Assembly: GCA_900315175.1 (NCBI GenBank)
Contig: OMYA01000009.1
Coordinates: forward strand, 1 to 64,000
DNA length: 64,000 nt
Direction: 5' to 3'
From: an uncultured Bacteroidales bacterium
Lineage (GTDB): Bacteria > Bacteroidota > Bacteroidia > Bacteroidales > F082
Shown here: in pieces, positions 25,163-33,059 of the stretch
Numbering within the stretch: the stretch's first letter is position 1
Layout of the letters: each line of letters begins with the position of its first letter
Made by a program: the position numbers and the translations under genes
The notes under the pieces: model-generated
What the model saw: only the letters and a program-made list of their open reading frames with translations
The model's database searches: none
Told to the model about the DNA's origin: nothing

Positions 25163-27160
25163 ATGAAAATCGTCGACAATGACAATTGGTTGTCCCCGGT
25201 GGCAGAGGAGGTGCAGAAACGTTATGACAGATTCTGTAACCGCTTGAAAGCCATAGAAAAGCAATACGGAAGTTTGAGCGCGTTTGCCTCGGCTTATGAG
25301 TTTTTCGGTTTCCACTATGACCGTGTCCGCCGAGGCTGGTGGTACCGCGAATGGGCACCCGCCGCGCATTATCTGTCACTGTTCGGCGATTTCAACGACT
25401 GGAACCGTTATGCAAACCCTCTCGGAAACGTCGGTAACGGCACCTGGGAGATTTTTCTGCCTGATTCCGAATATAAAGACCGCCTCGTGCACGGCAGCCT
25501 GCTGAAAGTCATTGTGCAGTCAAGCATTGGCGAGCAGGAACGTATACCTATTTATATAAAGAGAGCTGTGCAAGACGAGAATACCAAAGATTTCTCAGCC
25601 CAGTTTTGGAATCCCGAGAAACCGTATGTCTTTGAAAATCAGACACCTAAATTAACAGATGAGCCACTGCTGATATATGAGTCACATGTTGGGATGGCAC
25701 AGGAAAAAGAATGTGTCGGCACATATAACGAATTCATTACCAACGTGTTACCTCGTATTAAAGCTGCTGGCTACAACGCGGTTCAGCTCATGGCGATTGC
25801 CGAACATCCTTATTATGGCTCTTTCGGCTACCATGTGTCTAATTTCTTCGCCGCCAGCTCGCGCTTCGGAACACCAGAAGAGCTGAAAAAGCTTGTGGAT
25901 GCCGCACATGGCATGGGTCTGCTCGTTATCATGGACCTCGTTCATTCGCATACGGTGAAAAACGTCCGTGAAGGAATAAATCTCTTCGATGGCACTGAGT
26001 ATCAATATCTTAAGTCGGGAATAGACGGCGAGCACCCTCAATGGGATTCGAAACTTTTCAATTATGGGAAAACAGAAACATTGCAATTTCTGCTTTCAAA
26101 TGTGAAATATTGGCTTGAAGAGTACCATTTCGACGGCTACCGCTTCGATGGCGTGACCTCGATGTTGTATAAAGACCACGGCATAGGCGCCACATTCGAC
26201 AACCCATGGAAATATTTCGGCGATAGTGTCGACAATGACGCCGTGACATATCTCCAGCTCGCCAATAAGCTTATTCATAATATTGATAATCAGAATATTA
26301 CTATAGCTGAGGATGTCAGTGGAATGCCTGGCATCTGCGCCAAAATTGATGATGGCGGCATCGGCTTCGACTACCGTCTCGGCATGGGACTGCCTGATTT
26401 CTGGATTAAGGTGCTGAAAGACCAGACCGACGAGCAGTGGAATATGCATGAGTTTTTCTACACCATGACCAACAGGCTTTATGATGTGAAGACCGTGGCT
26501 TATGCAGAGTCGCACGACCAGGCGTTGGTAGGGGATAAGACATTGGCATTCAGGCTCATGGACAAGGAGATGTACACTGCGATGGACAAAAACTCGCAGA
26601 ATCTCATCATCGACAGAGGCATCGCTTTGCATAAGATGATAAGGTTGTTCACCATCACGCTTGGCGGTGATGCCTGGCTCAACTTCATGGGCAACGAGTT
26701 TGGGCATCCTGAATGGATCGACTTCCCGCGTCATGACAACGGCTGGAGCTATAAATACGCAAAACGCCAGTGGTCGCTGTCAGAAAATGGCTTTCTTAAG
26801 TACCAATGGCTGGGCGATTTCGACAAGGCTATGCTCGATTTTGTTAAGAAAACTAAGGTGATGCAGGCCGCTCCAGCGTGGCTTTTGAACGCCGATGAGG
26901 ACAATAAAACCATAGTTTTCGAGAGAAATAACCTGATTTTCGTCTTTAACTGGGGGCAAAAATCATTGCCTGACTATAAGATAAATGTAAAACAGACCGG
27001 TGACTATGAGATTATTTTCACCACCGACTCGAAAACATTCGGAGGCTTTGAAAATATTGATGAAAACACAGTTTTCCCATCGGAGAGAAATGGCGATGAA
27101 ATTACCATGAAGATTTATAATGTTGCACGCACAGCTGTTGTTTATCAAGTAAAAAAATGA
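25163..27160 (+). CDS. glgB: 1,4-alpha-glucan branching enzyme
   Basis: A 665-residue GH13 enzyme. An N-terminal CBM48-like domain (about 50-140, YREWAPAAHYLSLFGDFNDW) leads into the barrel with DLVHSH, GYRFDG (nucleophile Asp329), IAEDVSG (acid/base Glu383) and ESHDQ (Asp452). The signature GNEFGHPEWIDFPR is typical of branching enzymes, including the eukaryotic type. A C-terminal beta domain ends at AVVYQVKK. It would create alpha-1,6 branches in glycogen in the cytoplasm. It is last in the run of TonB receptor, ptrB, amylase and glgB. A degenerate TTCTGAYTTC-type repeat fills the 40-bp gap before it. Confidence 0.95.
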   Translation: MKIVDNDNWLSPVAEEVQKRYDRFCNRLKAIEKQYGSLSAFASAYEFFGFHYDRVRRGWWYREWAPAAHYLSLFGDFNDWNRYANPLGNVGNGTWEIFLPDSEYKDRLVHGSLLKVIVQSSIGEQERIPIYIKRAVQDENTKDFSAQFWNPEKPYVFENQTPKLTDEPLLIYESHVGMAQEKECVGTYNEFITNVLPRIKAAGYNAVQLMAIAEHPYYGSFGYHVSNFFAASSRFGTPEELKKLVDAAHGMGLLVIMDLVHSHTVKNVREGINLFDGTEYQYLKSGIDGEHPQWDSKLFNYGKTETLQFLLSNVKYWLEEYHFDGYRFDGVTSMLYKDHGIGATFDNPWKYFGDSVDNDAVTYLQLANKLIHNIDNQNITIAEDVSGMPGICAKIDDGGIGFDYRLGMGLPDFWIKVLKDQTDEQWNMHEFFYTMTNRLYDVKTVAYAESHDQALVGDKTLAFRLMDKEMYTAMDKNSQNLIIDRGIALHKMIRLFTITLGGDAWLNFMGNEFGHPEWIDFPRHDNGWSYKYAKRQWSLSENGFLKYQWLGDFDKAMLDFVKKTKVMQAAPAWLLNADEDNKTIVFERNNLIFVFNWGQKSLPDYKINVKQTGDYEIIFTTDSKTFGGFENIDENTVFPSERNGDEITMKIYNVARTAVVYQVKK

Positions 27161-27201
27161 TGTTTTTTTGAAAAAAATGTCAAACGTATAAAAATAATGC
27201 C

Positions 27202-27209
27202 TAACTTTG
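27202..27209 (+). promoter_or_regulatory. -7 box (TAACTTTG) before an outer-membrane barrel gene
   Basis: It matches TAnnTTTG, 34 bp before the ATG at 27244. The -33 region is poor. Confidence 0.55.
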
Positions 27210-27243
27210 CTGTGTTGAATACAAATTTTAAATTTTTAATATC

Positions 27244-28080
27244 ATGAAAAAATTTACATTAGTAGCAGCATTATTGCTGATCAGCGTTTTCGCTTTCGCA
27301 CAGAAACCAGTCAGATTTGGTGTTTATTTAGGTGAAGCAACTCCTCTCGGTGACATGAGTAAAGGCACTGCCAAAAAAACTACTGAGTATCCGTTAGGAG
27401 ATCTTTCAAAATGGGCTCTTGACAACATCAAAGAAGGTACAGAAGGCTATGCAGGTATAGGTTTTAATGTCGGATTCGATGTCACAGTGGCTCTTCCTGT
27501 TGAAGGTCTTGGCGTTTTCGGCGGCATCGATTTCTTCTTAAACACAAACAAATCAGCTTTGACTGATGCTTTGGAAGAGTATGCAAGGAACGAAGTTAAA
27601 GTGTTTGACTATGTTTCAGAAGTCAAATATTCAAAGCCTAATTTCATCAATATCCCGATTTTGTTCGGTTTGAATTATCTCCACAACTTCAACAACATCG
27701 TTGGTGTATGGGGTGAAGCAGGCGTTGGTCCTAACTTCAGAATGATTTCAAGATATGAAAAGACAACCGACTACAATAGAGCGATGGACATTCTGCTTCC
27801 AGACGGAGAACTTGTCACATGCATTGAGAAAAGAACAGGTGCTACATATAAGAGTGCTGTCACACTGGGATTCAAACTTGGCGCTGGCGTCATGTTATGG
27901 GATCGTATGAGCATCGGTCTCGACTACTACTATCTCGGAAGTGCAAAGATCGAAGCTACAGCAATTTATGAGCTCGGCGGCACAGATTATGCTGATAAGG
28001 TATATACCAGCAAGACAATCAAAGGCGATAATGCAATCTCAGCATCAGAGTTGGTCGTAAGAGTTGGTTATCACTTCTAA
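27244..28080 (+). CDS. Outer-membrane beta-barrel protein (PorT/OmpW-like)
   Basis: A 278-residue protein with a signal peptide (MKKFTLVAALLLISVFAFAQ) and alternating amphipathic strands (KPVRFGVYLGEATPLG, KLGAGVMLWDRMSIGLDYYYLG). It ends in a strand with terminal aromatic (VVRVGYHF), the usual signal for outer-membrane assembly. It belongs to the small porin-like barrel group of Bacteroidetes; the transported substrate, if any, is unknown. It has its own -7 box and is followed by a second small barrel gene after 187 bp. Confidence 0.82.
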   Translation: MKKFTLVAALLLISVFAFAQKPVRFGVYLGEATPLGDMSKGTAKKTTEYPLGDLSKWALDNIKEGTEGYAGIGFNVGFDVTVALPVEGLGVFGGIDFFLNTNKSALTDALEEYARNEVKVFDYVSEVKYSKPNFINIPILFGLNYLHNFNNIVGVWGEAGVGPNFRMISRYEKTTDYNRAMDILLPDGELVTCIEKRTGATYKSAVTLGFKLGAGVMLWDRMSIGLDYYYLGSAKIEATAIYELGGTDYADKVYTSKTIKGDNAISASELVVRVGYHF

Positions 28081-28141
28081 AAAATAGTTGAGTCGGCAAT
28101 ATCTATTGTTGATAACTATTTTCAATGTTGATAAAAAAAAG

Positions 28142-28177
28142 TCACCGCAATAGATATTATTTATATCTTTGCGGTGA
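28142..28177 (+). promoter_or_regulatory. Promoter -7 box embedded in an inverted repeat
   Basis: TCACCGCAA at 28142-28150, then T, then AGAT, pairs with ATCTTTGCGGTGA at 28165-28177. The right arm contains the -7 box TATCTTTG (28164-28171). The arrangement could mark a regulator site or be the remains of a terminator of the upstream gene. Confidence 0.5.
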
Positions 28178-28222
28178 TTTACTACTTTAAAGGAGGAATA
28201 AAATAATTCTAAATAAGAGAGG

Positions 28223-28246
28223 ATGCCGAAAATCTCTAAAGAGTAG
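28223..28246 (+). CDS. Possible 7-codon upstream ORF
   Basis: ATG-CCG-AAA-ATC-TCT-AAA-GAG-TAG (MPKISKE) lies in the about 90-nt leader of the barrel gene at 28268. A strong AAAGGAGG stands about 27 nt further upstream, too far for ideal use, and a weaker GAGAGG is immediately before the ATG. It could be a chance frame. Confidence 0.2.
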   Translation: MPKISKE

Positions 28247-28267
28247 GCGTAATTAAAATTTTACAAA

Positions 28268-28948
28268 ATGAAAAAATTATTTATCACAATCGCATTCGTA
28301 GCAGCAGCTATGTTCGCAAACGCACAGTTCTTTGTAGGTGGTGGCCTCGGCTTCACAACAGAAGGTGGCAAAACAAAAATGTCAGGTAATGGCGTTACTC
28401 TTGAAGCAGACGCTCCAAAAGCAATGGATTTCCAATTGGTTCCAACAATTGGTTTCATGTTCAACGACAACATGGGCGTCGGTCTTGATTTAGGTTTCGG
28501 TTTCTCAAAAGAAGTTACAGACAACCTCGAAGATTCACAGATGGGTAAATACAAAGAGACAACAAAGGTAACAACAATCGCTTTTGCTCCATTCTTCCGT
28601 TATGTGTTCGCAGAAGTTGACAACTTCAAGTTCTACTGCGATGCTAAGCTCGCTTATGCATCATCAAAACCAAAAGTTAAAGATGAGTTCAAAGATCAGA
28701 ACGTTACAGTTGAAGCTGATGGTCCAAAAATGTCAGCTTTCGCTTTTGGCGTTATCCCAGGCATTCAGTACAACTTCACAGATCACATCTCAATCAATGC
28801 TAAACTCAACCTGTTGAGCCTTGGTTACACAACAGCTAAGTACACCTTGGAAGATGGCGGCACCAAATACACCGAAACAAACAACAACTTCGGCTTTGGT
28901 GTTAACGAACCAACAGACTTCGAATTTGGTTTCTTCTACACATTCTAA
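28268..28948 (+). CDS. Outer-membrane beta-barrel protein, probably highly expressed
   Basis: A 226-residue protein with a signal peptide (MKKLFITIAFVAAAMFANAQ). It has eight-stranded-type barrel features: strands such as FFVGGGLGFTTEGG, GFMFNDNMGVGLDLGFGF and ISINAKLNLLSLGY, ending FEFGFFYTF. Codon choice is strongly restricted (ACA for Thr, TTC for Phe, GTT or GTC for Val), as in abundant proteins. It has a long leader and a perfect intrinsic terminator directly downstream. The function is probably structural or porin-like; no specific family name can be given. Confidence 0.85.
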   Translation: MKKLFITIAFVAAAMFANAQFFVGGGLGFTTEGGKTKMSGNGVTLEADAPKAMDFQLVPTIGFMFNDNMGVGLDLGFGFSKEVTDNLEDSQMGKYKETTKVTTIAFAPFFRYVFAEVDNFKFYCDAKLAYASSKPKVKDEFKDQNVTVEADGPKMSAFAFGVIPGIQYNFTDHISINAKLNLLSLGYTTAKYTLEDGGTKYTETNNNFGFGVNEPTDFEFGFFYTF

Positions 28949-28970
28949 TAGTTGAAGCATAAATAATACA

Positions 28971-29000
28971 AAAGCCGAGGCATATGCCTCGGCTTTTTTT
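28971..29000 (+). terminator. Intrinsic terminator of the barrel gene
   Basis: AAAGCCGAGGCAT and ATGCCTCGGCTTT form a perfect 13-bp inverted repeat (28971-28996), continuing into a T-run to 29000. It starts 22 bp after the stop codon. Confidence 0.93.
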
Positions 29001-29046
29001 ATTGAAAATTTTTTTAGAAAAAGATGCTTCGTATCGAAATTTTATA

Positions 29047-29054
29047 TAATTTTG
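29047..29054 (+). promoter_or_regulatory. -7 box (TAATTTTG) of the DUF4143 ATPase gene
   Basis: It matches TAnnTTTG. Its TTG would be an alternative start of the frame, but transcription from here would begin downstream of it, which supports the ATG at 29103. Confidence 0.55.
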
Positions 29055-29102
29055 CCCAAATTAAAGTATGACTTTAAATATGTAAAAAATAAATTTAAGT
29101 AT

Positions 29103-30242
29103 ATGTATAACAGAGATTTGTGTAATGAACTTTTGCGTATAAAGAGTTATTTTCCAGTTGTTGCAGTAACAGGTCCACGGCAATCTGGCAAAACAACTTT
29201 ATGTAAAATGGCATTCCCGGATTACGGATATGTGAATCTTGAAGATGAGATTGTTAGGGGCGAATTGTCATTATTGCGCAAAGAATTCTTTATGACAAAA
29301 GGCAATCTGATTATTGATGAGGCTCAGAATATGCCTGAAATATTTTCGATAATCCAGGTTATGGTTGACGAGAATCCAAAGTTGAACTATGTCATTACTG
29401 GCAGCAACAATTTCTCTCTTATGCAAAACATCACACAGTCGATGGCGGGACGAGCCGCTTTGCTGACATTGTTGCCGTTATCGTTTTCGGAGCTGACTCC
29501 TGATGATAAGTCAACGAGCACAGACGATATTATGTTGAGGGGATTTTATCCAGCTGTCTTGGCAAAAAAGATTCCTGCGCAGGATGCATACCGGCAATAT
29601 TATAACACTTATCTGCAACGAGACATTATGCAGGTTATGAATTTGAAAAATTTGGATGAATTCAGACGTTTTGTGGTGTTATGCGCAGCTCGTGTCGGTA
29701 CTGAATTCAATGCCAATGGTTTGTCGAATGAGATTGGCGTGTCAGCTCCAACAGTCCAATCTTGGATAAATGTGTTGGAAGCGTCATATATAGCATTCCA
29801 TATTTCTCCATTTTATAAAAACATAGGTAAAAGGCTGATAAAAAAAACTAAGTTTTATTTTTTTGATTCCGGGTTGGTTTGTTATCTTCTTGGTATCAAG
29901 ACTGTAGAACAGCTTTCGAATCATCCTTTGAGAGGCCAGATTTTTGAAAACATGGTCGTGGGCGATATGCTGAAATCTCTTTATAACAAAGGTCAGGATA
30001 ATAATTTGTGTTTCTATAGGGATCAACAGCATGAGGTTGATATTGTGCAGCAGGAAGCACAACGGTTTAAAGCATACGAAATAAAGTCGGCGCAAGTTAT
30101 TCACACCGACTTTTATAAAAACCTTGATTATTTCAAGAAACTCCTTGGTGAAGAAGTGGTTTCCACACAAATAATATATGCGGGAAAAGATGAGATGCCA
30201 ATATCTGATAATGGATATGTAAACTATATGAATATCATATAA
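29103..30242 (+). CDS. AAA ATPase with DUF4143 domain
   Basis: The ATG at 29103 was chosen because the upstream TTG at 29052 lies inside the promoter. The 379-residue cytoplasmic protein has Walker A (VTGPRQSGKTTL), Walker B (LIIDEAQNMPE) and sensor (VITGSNNFSL) motifs in an AAA_14 domain. A winged-helix-like segment (NGLSNEIGVSAPTVQSWINVLEASYI) and a C-terminal DUF4143 nuclease-like domain (FYRDQQHEVDIV ... KAYEIKSA) follow. The C-terminal E-x-K pattern resembles restriction-like nucleases. The family is widespread and strain-variable; its role is not established. It stands alone between a terminator and the convergent slyD gene. Confidence 0.9.
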   Translation: MYNRDLCNELLRIKSYFPVVAVTGPRQSGKTTLCKMAFPDYGYVNLEDEIVRGELSLLRKEFFMTKGNLIIDEAQNMPEIFSIIQVMVDENPKLNYVITGSNNFSLMQNITQSMAGRAALLTLLPLSFSELTPDDKSTSTDDIMLRGFYPAVLAKKIPAQDAYRQYYNTYLQRDIMQVMNLKNLDEFRRFVVLCAARVGTEFNANGLSNEIGVSAPTVQSWINVLEASYIAFHISPFYKNIGKRLIKKTKFYFFDSGLVCYLLGIKTVEQLSNHPLRGQIFENMVVGDMLKSLYNKGQDNNLCFYRDQQHEVDIVQQEAQRFKAYEIKSAQVIHTDFYKNLDYFKKLLGEEVVSTQIIYAGKDEMPISDNGYVNYMNII

Positions 30243-30248
30243 TTACAT

Positions 30249-30776
30249 CTACTTACAGCTTTCGCAGCCGCTGTCACAGCTTTCGCAGCTGCCGCCACAA
30301 TGGCCGCAGCCTCCTCCGAAGTCTTCCTCCTTGAGCTCGCGCACAGCAAGAATCTCACCCTCGAAATAAAGCGGCACGCCCGCCAACTCATGGTTGAAGT
30401 CAATCTCAACGAGTTCGAGGCTCACTTTCTTGATTTTGCCTGGCATGATGCCGTTGCCCACATTGAACTGCAATGTGTTGCCTTCCTTGCAATGCTCGCT
30501 GAGCTTGCCGTTCTCGATAAACATGTCTTTCTTCACTGTGAAAACCATGTCGGGATTGTACTCGCCGTAACCCTCGGCAGGAGTGAGGTGGAAACCGTAT
30601 TTGTCGCCTGGCTCGAGTCCTTGCAGACATTCCTCAAAACGTGGGAGGAACATCCCGTGGCCGAAAATCGCCTCCAAAGGTTTCTCTTTTGTCGCCTGGT
30701 CAATGACCGGACCGTCTTTCGTGTCGTTGTGCAACGTGTAAGTCAACGTTACATAAGTGTTATTTGCTACTTTCAT
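30249..30776 (-). CDS. slyD: SlyD-like FKBP-type peptidyl-prolyl isomerase with Cys-rich metal-binding tail
   Basis: A 175-residue cytoplasmic protein. FKBP-like segments (VTLTYTLHNDTKDG, PLEAIFGHGMFLPRFEECL, AEGYGEYNPD) surround an inserted-in-flap chaperone domain (about 70-125). The C-terminus is a Gly/Cys/His-rich tail with nine residues able to bind metal (CGHCGGSCESC, then CESCK). SlyD proteins catalyse proline isomerisation, act as chaperones and bind Ni or Zn through such tails. It follows the VWA-like gene by 46 bp of TTAACTC-type repeat and ends 6 bp from the convergent ATPase gene. Confidence 0.93.
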   Translation of the reverse strand: MKVANNTYVTLTYTLHNDTKDGPVIDQATKEKPLEAIFGHGMFLPRFEECLQGLEPGDKYGFHLTPAEGYGEYNPDMVFTVKKDMFIENGKLSEHCKEGNTLQFNVGNGIMPGKIKKVSLELVEIDFNHELAGVPLYFEGEILAVRELKEEDFGGGCGHCGGSCESCDSGCESCK

Positions 30777-30822
30777 AATTTGATAAAATTTATTCTCTTA
30801 AAACTTAACTCTTAACTCTTAA

Positions 30823-32877
30823 CTAATAACCCCCAACCACCTTCCTAATCACCCATTCAATTGTAACCAAAGCTAAAACACTGAAAAACAACCACTTAAG
30901 ATTTATCAAATCATCGTATCTTGTCTCTTCTCGCGAAATTGATGTGATACGGCTGTCGTTTTTCAAATCTTTTATAACATCTTGAATATCAGTGATATAG
31001 TAATGTTTTCCGCCAGTCTGCGACGCCAAAGAGCGCATGCGCTCGATGTTGGCGGTCAGGTCTTGCGCCTCCACGCCGAGCGATTCCACGGTGAAGGTGC
31101 CGCTGGCGTTGTATTCCACTCCCCCGAAAGAAGTGTGGGCACGGAAATTGTAAATGCCCTCGGGCAACATGCCGATGTTCAGGTTGTAATTGCTGTTACC
31201 CTTGGAAAACACATAATCATACGATGTAGAGACGATGTGCGCATCGTCTTTACGTGTGATCGTAATGAATAAATCCGGCTCATTGAGCAGTTCCCTGCTC
31301 GGATTCCGTAATTCTGCGGAAATGCTGATGTTTTCAGTGTTCAGATAATTGTCTTTGTGAATGACAGTAAGTTCCTTGTCCTTCTCAGTGAGCAGATATT
31401 TCACCGTCTTGCTGAAGATTTCCTCGAATCCGTCGTTGTTTTTGTGATGGAAATATTCGTAAAGTTTCCAGCGCCATAAGCCTGTTCCGAACATGAAGGC
31501 GTGTTTGTCGCCGTCACCGTCAGTGCAGAAGGCAAGGAGCGGGTTAGGCGTCTCCAAGTCCATGATATTCATGAACAAAGCATCGTCATGATGGCCGTTG
31601 AAAACGATTTCGCAATGCGGCAACGACAACGGAGGATACGATTTCAACTCGTTTTTGATGTCGGAAGATATGGTAAACAGCCCGAAAGCACTGTTAAACC
31701 TTCCTCTCACGTCGAGGTTGGTGTTTGCCGCACCACGATTGATTGTCACCATGCCCTGCGATTCGTTAAATGCATTGAAATCAGTGTCCACACCAATAAT
31801 CTGTAGAGACGTGCCACGGCGCGTCTCTACGATTTGATGATAAATAACCAAATCGTAATTATCAATATTATCAATATTTTCCCCATATTTTACCTCGAAT
31901 TCAAAATGGTCGTCCAACGACGATTTTATCGCGGCGATATCCGGATGCGGTGCCTTGGCTATGCACAGGATGCGGTATTTTTTGTCGGTGACGGTGATGA
32001 AAATGCGTTTAATTGATTGATTAACAATAATATCAATCTGTTTGACGCCCTCATTGCCGGAATCGATATTGAAATCAAAGGTTTTCGAGAACCGGTTCGA
32101 GGTGACCGGCACGATGACATTCTCAACCTCGTTGCCGTCCATTTTTACGACGACATTCATATCTTTGCCATTGAAATTCAATGCGTTGGCGGTTACACGA
32201 AGCGGGAAGAGCATATTTGCCTGCACCGTTTTGTTGTATTTCACCTCGGCAATGGTCATGTTTGGATGCGCAATGGTGTCGCCAAGCGTGATGGAATATA
32301 TCGGGAAAGGATAGTTCTCAATGCTGAGTTCCGGGTTAACACCTTGATTTACAATACCGTCGGATATCAAAATGACTGCACCGACATTCTTTTTGTAATA
32401 CTGACGGCTGATGGACGAAAGGGCGTTACTGATGTTGGTGTACTGATCGTTGAACATGTCATTTCGGCTGGAGCGGAGCGGAATGGAGAAATCTTTTTCA
32501 TCAGAATCCGTCGAATAAGGATTTCTCGACAAGCTCGAAATGACGGAGCCGCCAAACAATAGTTTTTCAACATCGTAATCTTTTTCGAGCGTATTCGCAA
32601 TGGAATCAATAAGTTGCGGATATTTGGTTTTATAAAAAACCGAGTCTTTTGTCATTGCGATAGAAGCTGAATTATCCTGTGCGAAAATCACAATTGGCTG
32701 CTCTATCTTATTGATTTTCTGTTTGATATACGGATTGATGAACAGCATCACCACGGTGGCGACCACGATGGTTCTTAGCGCGAACAACAGCACAGTCAAC
32801 GCAACGCTATATTTCTTTGAAAAGAGATACAGCAAAGAGGCGTAAACCAAACCTATTGCCAATGCCGTTAAAACCAT
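30823..32877 (-). CDS. Membrane protein with VWA-like region, carrying three palindromic insertions
   Basis: A 684-residue protein. Two N-terminal hydrophobic segments (ALAIGLVYASLLYLF, ALRTIVVATVVMLFI) lead to a region with von Willebrand A-like features (IVIFAQDNSASIAM, a MIDAS-like DxSxS variant, and GAVILISDGI). A long beta-rich periplasmic or cytoplasmic part and a C-terminal membrane segment (LFFSVLALVTIEWVI) follow. This layout is typical of hypothetical 'VWA domain' proteins of Bacteroidetes; no enzymatic role is visible. Residues 112-140 (VISSLSRNP ... KDFSIPLRSSRND) come from a family A element, residues 350-358 (VETRRGTSL) from a family B palindrome, and about 542-551 (KDDAHIVST) from a second family B copy. 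The frame remains open throughout, so the gene looks intact despite the insertions. It is probably co-transcribed with slyD. Confidence 0.85.
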   Translation of the reverse strand: MVLTALAIGLVYASLLYLFSKKYSVALTVLLFALRTIVVATVVMLFINPYIKQKINKIEQPIVIFAQDNSASIAMTKDSVFYKTKYPQLIDSIANTLEKDYDVEKLLFGGSVISSLSRNPYSTDSDEKDFSIPLRSSRNDMFNDQYTNISNALSSISRQYYKKNVGAVILISDGIVNQGVNPELSIENYPFPIYSITLGDTIAHPNMTIAEVKYNKTVQANMLFPLRVTANALNFNGKDMNVVVKMDGNEVENVIVPVTSNRFSKTFDFNIDSGNEGVKQIDIIVNQSIKRIFITVTDKKYRILCIAKAPHPDIAAIKSSLDDHFEFEVKYGENIDNIDNYDLVIYHQIVETRRGTSLQIIGVDTDFNAFNESQGMVTINRGAANTNLDVRGRFNSAFGLFTISSDIKNELKSYPPLSLPHCEIVFNGHHDDALFMNIMDLETPNPLLAFCTDGDGDKHAFMFGTGLWRWKLYEYFHHKNNDGFEEIFSKTVKYLLTEKDKELTVIHKDNYLNTENISISAELRNPSRELLNEPDLFITITRKDDAHIVSTSYDYVFSKGNSNYNLNIGMLPEGIYNFRAHTSFGGVEYNASGTFTVESLGVEAQDLTANIERMRSLASQTGGKHYYITDIQDVIKDLKNDSRITSISREETRYDDLINLKWLFFSVLALVTIEWVIRKVVGGY
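31226..31253. repeat. Family B palindrome inside the VWA-like gene, copy 1
   Basis: GTAGAGACGATGTGC, then GCATCGTCTTTAC, 28 bp with one mismatched pair. It is in a different reading phase from the other coding copies (encodes about RKDDAHIVST on the minus strand). Confidence 0.8.
31803..31830. repeat. Family B palindrome inside the VWA-like gene, copy 2
   Basis: 28 bp, with arms GTAGAGACG and CGTCTCTAC. On the minus strand it is codon-aligned and read VETRRGTSL, the same frame as the copies in the T9SS tails (VETCHGASL). Confidence 0.87.
32458..32544 (-). repeat. Family A palindromic element inserted in frame in the VWA-like gene
   Basis: An 87-bp element (29 codons). On the coding strand the left arm starts GTCATTTCGAGCTTG and reaches GAGAAATCC. 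The right arm on the opposite strand starts GTCATTTCGGCTGGAGC. It is bounded exactly by codons 112 and 140. The element orientation and frame relative to the gene are the same as in ptrB. Confidence 0.93.
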
Positions 32878-32893
32878 TATTAAAAAATTTTTG

Positions 32894-32901
32894 CAAAAAT
32901 A
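32894..32901 (-). promoter_or_regulatory. -7 box of the VWA-slyD operon
   Basis: On the minus strand it reads TATTTTTG, 16 bp before the ATG of the VWA-like gene. A clear -33 is not visible because the upstream sequence is a family A element. Confidence 0.5.
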
Positions 32902-32924
32902 CGAAAAAAATCATTAACTAACTT

Positions 32925-33003
32925 GTCATTTCGAGCTTGTATAGAAATCCTTTTTTTAATATGCATTTGGGTAAAAGAATTTCTCCACTTTGGTCGAAAT
33001 GAC
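32925..33003 (+). repeat. Family A palindromic element, complete intergenic copy
   Basis: 79 bp. The left arm GTCATTTCGAGCTTG reaches AGAAATCC; the right arm on the other strand starts GTCATTTCGACCAAAG and reaches GGAGAAATTC. It lies between divergent genes. Its left arm is closest to that of the copy inside the neighbouring VWA-like gene, 380 bp away. Confidence 0.9.
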
Positions 33004-33034
33004 AAAAAAATATTATTGTTTAAAGAAAATATAG

Positions 33035-33042
33035 TAATTTTG
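33035..33042 (+). promoter_or_regulatory. -7 box (TAATTTTG) of the GT9 gene
   Basis: It matches TAnnTTTG, 17 bp before the ATG at 33060. A TTG at 33016-33018 gives a 16-bp spacer, slightly short. Confidence 0.55.
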
Positions 33043-33059
33043 TAGTTTGTTTTGAAGTC

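Noticed and set aside
19269..27160. Polysaccharide utilisation locus
   Set aside because: No SusD homologue, the receptor is not of SusC length, and the glycosidases lack signal peptides.
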